Positions 59,080-64,000 of a DNA stretch of 64,000 bases are shown here, piece by piece. Each line of letters starts with the position of its first letter. Position 1 is the stretch's first letter. Both the position numbers and the translations under genes were made by a program. The notes below the pieces were generated by a model. It had not been told where the DNA came from. It saw nothing but the letters and a program-made list of their open reading frames with translations, and did no database searches. This DNA comes from Ophiura sarsii (lineage: Eukaryota; Echinodermata; Ophiuroidea; Amphilepidida; Ophiuridae). The stretch lies in NCBI GenBank assembly GCA_035610835.1, contig CM069441.1, forward strand, positions 157,510,996 through 157,574,995, written 5' to 3'.

Positions 59080-60077
59080 TTCCCGCCAAATAATTGATTT
59101 AACAGTGTCCCAAGTGTACTAACTTTAAGCTAATGATATGACTTAATAGTTCATACTTAGAATTCCAAAAGTGTATTGTTTGAAAGACAAAGGTTCATAC
59201 TTTGTATTGATCACACTAGCACTCAATAGAATCGCTCATGCATTCCATATCATGATCACTTTCATTACTTAATGACTGGCCCTCGTATCATATGTAGGCC
59301 TACTGTTTTTCGTCTTGACACACCCATGATTCAGGGGACCATTATATTACATATGAAATTCCATGAACAAGTAAGGGGGCTGTAAAGTCTCAGGAATTGC
59401 CACCGTTAAACTGCCGGAACTTCTTCATTATTCATTTAATATAAAAGTATACATTTTTAGAAAAGGAAATGAGTATAAGAGAATCTATTTTAGACATCAC
59501 TTTTTTGGCTCAAAGTTTGCTGCAAACGTAGCAAAATTAGTTTTGGTAAAAATGCTGAAATTGCACCAACATCATCTAAGGAAACATCTCTAGGGAAATG
59601 TTTTTAGTTTTGAAATACAACTGTTTAGTCTGCCTTTTTTGGTTATAGAAAATATGGTGGGGTTAAGACGCAACCTGAAATCTAAGTCTAGGAATCTCTA
59701 AGGATATAATTATCTAATAATATTGATATCATATTTTGGTATCTGAACCACAATTAGATATTAGGTGTATACAAAATAGGACTCTGTTTTATGACGGTAT
59801 AATTCTTATTATAATCATTGGACCATGACCAATTTAGTCTCAATGTAAAGCCCAATTAATTATTATGACATCCTGAAAATATAAAATCAATCCGATGCAA
59901 AATAAGAAAACTAGCGTACTTTGCGTAAACCATGTCATTTACTGGTGTGTACAATGGGATCTACATGACTAAACAAACCAGTAAATAACATTATTAGAAT
60001 GAAAGTTCATCTGTGTTGGTGATAAATAATATGAAGTTAAACTTTCGATCTCAACACAAGAAATATTTACCTGGAAT

Positions 60078-60105
60078 TTTCAAATGTTACTACACCTTTC
60101 ATCAG
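60078..60105 (-). ncRNA. Hammerhead-like core, left arm
   Basis: The - strand reads CTGATGA, a hairpin (AGGTGT-AGTA-ACATTT, imperfect) and GAAA. It is the inverted partner of 60409-60436. Confidence 0.3.
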
Positions 60106-60408
60106 CGGACTAATGACTCGACTTGACCTTTTGGAGGTGTGACGTCAGAATCGGGTCATAGACTCTTGGTAATTTGTACCTGCCCCCGTCTTTGTTGAGT
60201 GATGGTTGGTTGGCTCTGATGTAAATAGCCTCCTTGACACCTCTCTCGAACCAACGAGGATCCCTATCCAAGATCTTGACTTTGTCTATAAGTCAACACT
60301 GTGTCCTGGTGACTCAATATGGATGTGTTGGGATACCTCGGACGAGGTGGAACTAGGACCCGATTCTGACGTCACACCTCCAAAAGGTCAAGTCGAGTCA
60401 TTAGTCTG

Positions 60409-60436
60409 CTGATGAAAGGTGTAGTAACACCTGAAA
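60409..60436 (+). ncRNA. Hammerhead-like core, right arm
   Basis: CTGATGA, a perfect 6-bp hairpin (AGGTGT-AGTA-ACACCT) and GAAA give the conserved core in the right order. One extra A precedes the stem, and stems I and III are not evident, so function is uncertain. Confidence 0.4.
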
Positions 60437-60463
60437 ATTCCAGGTAAATATTTCTTGTGTGAA

Positions 60464-62988
60464 CAGGGTGGATATATAGGGTGAGTAGAAAAAAGTGTAC
60501 TCTGATTGAAAAATAAATTTAAAATATTTCTGACCACAAAATTAAGGCAACCAATAATTTAATCAATTACGCCATTTATCTGCTCTCATCGGCAAAAAGA
60601 ATCACGGCAATATATGGTACCGTTTAGTTGATATGAATCTTTCTGTAAAATAACTGAATTTTGAAACCGAACAAATTTGTGATTTCACGCTCAATGAGCG
60701 CTTAATAATGTGTACTAGGATTAACATGTTAAGGATTACACAGTCTATTTATTAAACCAATTAAATAAATAATAGCCTTGTTCAGAATTTCTCCTCATTA
60801 TTTAACATGAAATAAAGATAAGATATTATAACCACTTGTGAGTTAAAGTAATTGCAAGGATTTAAAAATGATCCATAGATTTCATAAACATGATAAACAT
60901 GACGAGGACGTGAAATAAAGTATTTTGAATAAAAATAGTATTGCACCTATTGTTCATAAATATGTTCGATTAAATAAATGTTGACTTCTATACGGTCAAA
61001 TATCGATGCCCACAGTAATACTAGTAAAGTAAAAGTCTCTCTCTCTTTCTTTACATCGACATTCATTATTGAAGACAATTTGTTTTCAGGTAAGTCCAGC
61101 AATAGCCAAATAATCAAGCAGCTCTTCCCTCTACTTGACCACCATTATTGTAAATACAAAGTCTCGCTCTGGTCTTCATGCTGTTGGTGGCGCGCCTGGA
61201 GATCCTTCTTTTTGAAGGAAGGGTTTTGGCACTTTGTTGGCAAGATTTTAAGAGAGTTATTTTGTTGCCAAAATTAAAAAAGATGTGCATTTTAAGTGTA
61301 ATTTGATATGATACCAGAAAAAGATTCTCCGGCTCATTTCCGTTCCAAAGATGTATACTTTTATATACATCACATTAATAATTCAAAAGTTACAGCGCTT
61401 GATAAATCCTACGCTTTTTGTTTGGTGGGGCAACCGCCAACCTTATAGCATCAGATTGCATATTCTTGGACATTTAGGTCTTTCTACATATACATGGAGG
61501 CTGCCATTTTGTTTTTAGTATATGGAAAATTGTCTAAATTATTTTGCAGTCTTTGTAAATTACATGTACCTATGCAGTTTATTTTAACAGTCCTGCAGTC
61601 TGTGATGGAGTCAAAGCTATATTTGTTTAGCCTTGATGATTTTAATCAGAGAGATGTTATTAGACTCCCAACAGAGAGACATAATAGCTTATCTTGTTTG
61701 ACTAAAGTGAAATCTCCCAACTGTCCAGATGTTATACACATTACAATTGTGGTCTCAGATACTACAAGGTTTGCATGAAATATCTATGTGTATGAAAAAT
61801 TTCGCGACTGGCTAGGATTGGTGAAATTGTCATGCTCACAAGCTTTTAGTATTCTTATTAGACATTATTAGAAAGGTGTACATTTGTAAACATTTCATGA
61901 TGACAAATGTGGGTTCTTCTGCATCACGAACATTAAATGCCGCGAAAAAATAGTGCTTGCTTTAGAATAAACCACAGATAGTCAAAACCAGGGATAGATT
62001 TCTGTCGGTAAAGCTTGAAGCTATCCTTGTTTCGCAACAAGGTCACCCCTTGCTCAGCATGTGGTGCTGATTGAGTTGTTACTGCCACAAGCATGTTTAG
62101 CAACATATCTTTACTGTAAGGATTCCCACCCCAACACTATGATTAAAGATCATCGATTGTTATTTGCATTTAAAATAGCCTGATATTACACCTACTTTTC
62201 TCAGTTCTAAAAGGATCACATCTTGGGGGAAAGGCTAAGAACGCCAGGATTGACATTACTTTTTAAATAAGCTTCTTACAAAAAAAAGGTGAAGATTTGC
62301 CATTTAGCAAATAATTAATTTTTGTTATTGTTCATATAAATCAACAAAGCAGATACATTACTGGACCCATTTATTTATAAAATAACAACAGTTGTTTTGT
62401 TTGCTGAGTGTTTATCACTAAACTATGGCTGTAATTTATATTGCTTTCAAGTAATGCCATGCAAGAATCTTGCACAATTATCATCTATGCGCTTGCTTCT
62501 TCTGCCACATAATTTTAGCAACAAAAAGCCGTTTTTACAAATGTTGCTATTTTTGCTCTTTCTATTTGCCTTATATCGCAATTTCCTTTTGACCGCCAAC
62601 TTTCCATTTTAATGGAATTGTTATTACCCCTTAAAGGTAGACTGGTTTAATGATGTTGTACGAAGGGAAGTTAGCTATCAATGTATGATGCAATCAGGTT
62701 TAGGAACACGACAGACAGAAGCAGATTATATGAGACACCTTTTTGACACCATTTGTCATCTGTCAACTTTCAACATCTAGACATGCGTGTTGATTTCCGG
62801 ATCAATTAGGGACCGGGTCTTTCTCGAAGATAGAGGAAATTTGAATAATCTGACGGTTTCATGACCATCAATGTTTATCACTTCGGTTTATCAGAGTGAT
62901 GCAACATTCACTTCACTCATATGAACGATTTTGAGTATGAAGTTGAGTTTCTGAAGAAAAAAACCCTATAGGATTTGAACACTATTTG
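60464..62988. other. Lipase intron 3, unassigned
   Basis: No exon or element recognised. Frames at 60978-61277 and 61494-61778 have no family resemblance and lie inside the intron. Confidence 0.45.
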
Positions 62989-63789
62989 AATATTATTATG
63001 GTTGACTACCCAAGCAACGTGGCTTATTCTTATTCAGTAAAATATGTTTTCCTACAACAGGGAGACTTCAATATTATTATGGTTGACTACCCAAGCAATG
63101 TGGCTTATTCTTATTCAGTAAAATATGTTTTCCTACAACAGGGAGACTTCAATATTATTATGGTTGACTACCCAAGCAATGTGGCTTATTCTTATTCAGT
63201 AAAATATATTTTCATACAACAGGGAGACTTCAATATTATTATGGTTGACTACCCAAGCAATGTGGCTTATTCTTATTCAGTAAAATATGTTTTCCTACAA
63301 CAGCGAGACTTCAATATTATTATGGTTGACTACCCAAGCAATGTGGCTTATTCTTATTCAGTAAAATATATTTTCCTACAACAGGGAGACTTCAATATTA
63401 TTATGGTTGACTACCCAAGCAATGTGGCTTATTCTTATTCAGTAAAATATGTTTTCCTACAACAGGGAGACTTCAATATTATTATGGTTGACTACCCAAG
63501 CAATGTGGCTTATTCTTATTCAGTAAAATATATTTTCCTACAACAGGGAGACTTCAATATTATTATGGTTGACTACCCAAGCAATGTGGCTTATTCTTAT
63601 TCAGTAAAATATGTTTTCCTACAACAGCGAGACTTCAATATTATTATGGTTGACTACCCAAGCAATGTGGCTTATTCTTATTCAGTAAAATTTATTTTCC
63701 TACAACAGGGAGACTTCAATATTATTATGGTTGACTACCCAAGCAATGTGGCTTATTCTTATTCAGTAAAATATATTTTCCTACAACAG
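62989..63789 (+). repeat. 81-bp tandem array of splice-acceptor/exon-start units
   Basis: A 72-bp partial unit (62989-63060) is followed by nine full 81-bp units starting at 63061, 63142, 63223, 63304, 63385, 63466, 63547, 63628 and 63709. Each full unit starts GGAGACTTCAATATTATTAT, a copy of the start of exon 4, and ends TTTTCCTACAACAG, an intron acceptor. 81 bp is 27 codons and no unit has a stop in the exon frame. Units 4 and 8 begin CGA instead of GGA. The TATGTTTTCC and TATATTTTCC variants alternate, so units 1-4 and 5-8 form a duplicated 324-bp block. Confidence 0.9.
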
Positions 63790-64000
63790 GGAGACTTCAA
63801 TATCATTATGGTTGACTGGGAGAAAGGTGCAGGAATATCCGGAAGATGGCCGCTAGCTTACACACTGCCTGTACAGAATACAAGAGTGGTTGGAAAACAA
63901 ATCGCCATGATGATTTCACATCTAAAAGCCGTTGCTAACACCAACCCATTGTCTGTTCACATAGTTGGAGCTAGTCTTGGTGCTCAAGCAGCAGGGTATG
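63790..64000 (+). CDS. Lipase gene, exon 4 (nucleophile region), runs off the window
   Basis: Using the last acceptor (cag at 63787-63789), phase 0, the exon starts GDFNIIMVDWEKGAG. It continues with RVVGKQIAMMI and VHIVGASLGAQAAGY up to the window end. IIMVDW and the GXSXG nucleophile motif (GASLG, Ser in the middle) are hallmarks of the pancreatic lipase family. The second position is Ala where the family usually has His. Direct joining to exon 3 gives a normal family spacing (LLKKGDFNIIMVDW). The catalytic Asp and His and any C-terminal PLAT domain lie outside. About 253 residues of a usual ~450 are visible. If an upstream array acceptor is used, the protein gains 27 residues per unit. Confidence 0.9.

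Larger units (their letters stand above)
57214..59285. mobile_element. Mariner-like TIR element filled with other insertions
   Basis: CGAGTGTCAGTCAGTAAGTA at the left is inverted to TACTTAATGACTGGCCCTCG at the right, flanked by TA. The ~180-bp arms continue through GAACCTTTGTCTTTCAAACA. The TACGAG…AAGTAATGAAA pattern is typical of mariner ends. The left arm's inner neighbour (AGTACACTTGGGACACTG) is displaced to 57888, showing a ~500-bp insert. No transposase. Confidence 0.65.
60057..60463. repeat. Inverted-repeat element with hammerhead-like motifs in both arms
   Basis: The left arm (AAATATTTACCTGGAATTTT … CTTTTGGAGGTGTGACGTCA, then GAATCGGG) is complementary to the right arm (60357-60463) for about 100 bp. 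A shorter version lies at 21214-21480. The unpaired centre carries the conserved CCTGCCCCCGTCTTTGTTGA and an insert unlike the 21-kb copy. Confidence 0.65.

Noticed and set aside
60978..61089. Possible exon ending at TTTTCAG/GTAAGT
   Set aside because: The GTAAGT is preceded by an acceptor-like sequence and the peptide has no match to the lipase; adding it would break the family spacing.
61494..61778. 94-codon frame in lipase intron 3
   Set aside because: No family resemblance, and the lipase reading frame passes directly from exon 3 to exon 4 without it.
62989..63789. CRISPR-like array
   Set aside because: Repeats are contiguous without unique spacers, lie in a spliced animal gene and encode a continuous frame.

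Overview
The window looks like gene-poor nuclear DNA of an animal, probably a marine invertebrate and possibly an echinoderm. It is AT-rich and has spliced genes with GT-AG introns, GGCCTA-rich stretches, tRNA-derived SINEs, LINE fragments, a Penelope-like element and very many terminal-inverted-repeat (TIR) elements with TA target duplications. No bacterial operons, rRNA or CRISPR were seen. The taxonomic placement is an inference from sequence style only.

Genes. The only clear conventional gene is the 5' half of a pancreatic-lipase-family gene on the + strand. It has four exons at 50333-50387, 52399-52611, 56481-56761 and 63790 to beyond the window end. They encode a signal peptide, a Gly/Ala-rich five-residue-repeat linker, and a lipase domain with an HGW oxyanion motif and a GASLG nucleophile motif. 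All exon phases join exactly. The last intron ends in nine 81-bp tandem repeats (63061-63789), after a 72-bp partial copy. Each repeat carries a splice acceptor and a copy of the exon start, has no stop and keeps the reading frame, so any acceptor choice adds 27 residues per unit. A second, very small candidate gene lies on the - strand at 1280-1582. A signal-peptide exon and a second exon join in frame across a 96-bp intron to give a 68-residue predicted secreted protein.

Mobile-element layout. 0-19 kb: scattered foldback elements, including a Mutator-like element (11529-12807) with a 9-bp target duplication and two tRNA-like segments, and a 196-bp hairpin at 10138. 19-30 kb: two diverged copies of one segment, loaded with different insertions, so that one copy often shows the pre-insertion site of the other. 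28-31.5 kb: TTAACC-rich large inverted repeats whose arms carry remnants of a short coding exon (MADDQVIAMLRLWG...). 31.6-33.1 kb: a 5'-truncated LINE with a 12-bp target duplication, followed by a tRNA-derived SINE. 33-43 kb: more TIR elements and a second LINE fragment. 44.6-48.2 kb: a frameshifted Penelope-like reverse transcriptase/GIY-YIG element between GC-rich inverted repeats, with a hammerhead-ribozyme-like motif. 50-64 kb: the lipase gene, whose introns hold further elements.

A 100-base run of N (18622-18721) marks an assembly gap. All family assignments are by eye; no database search was possible.
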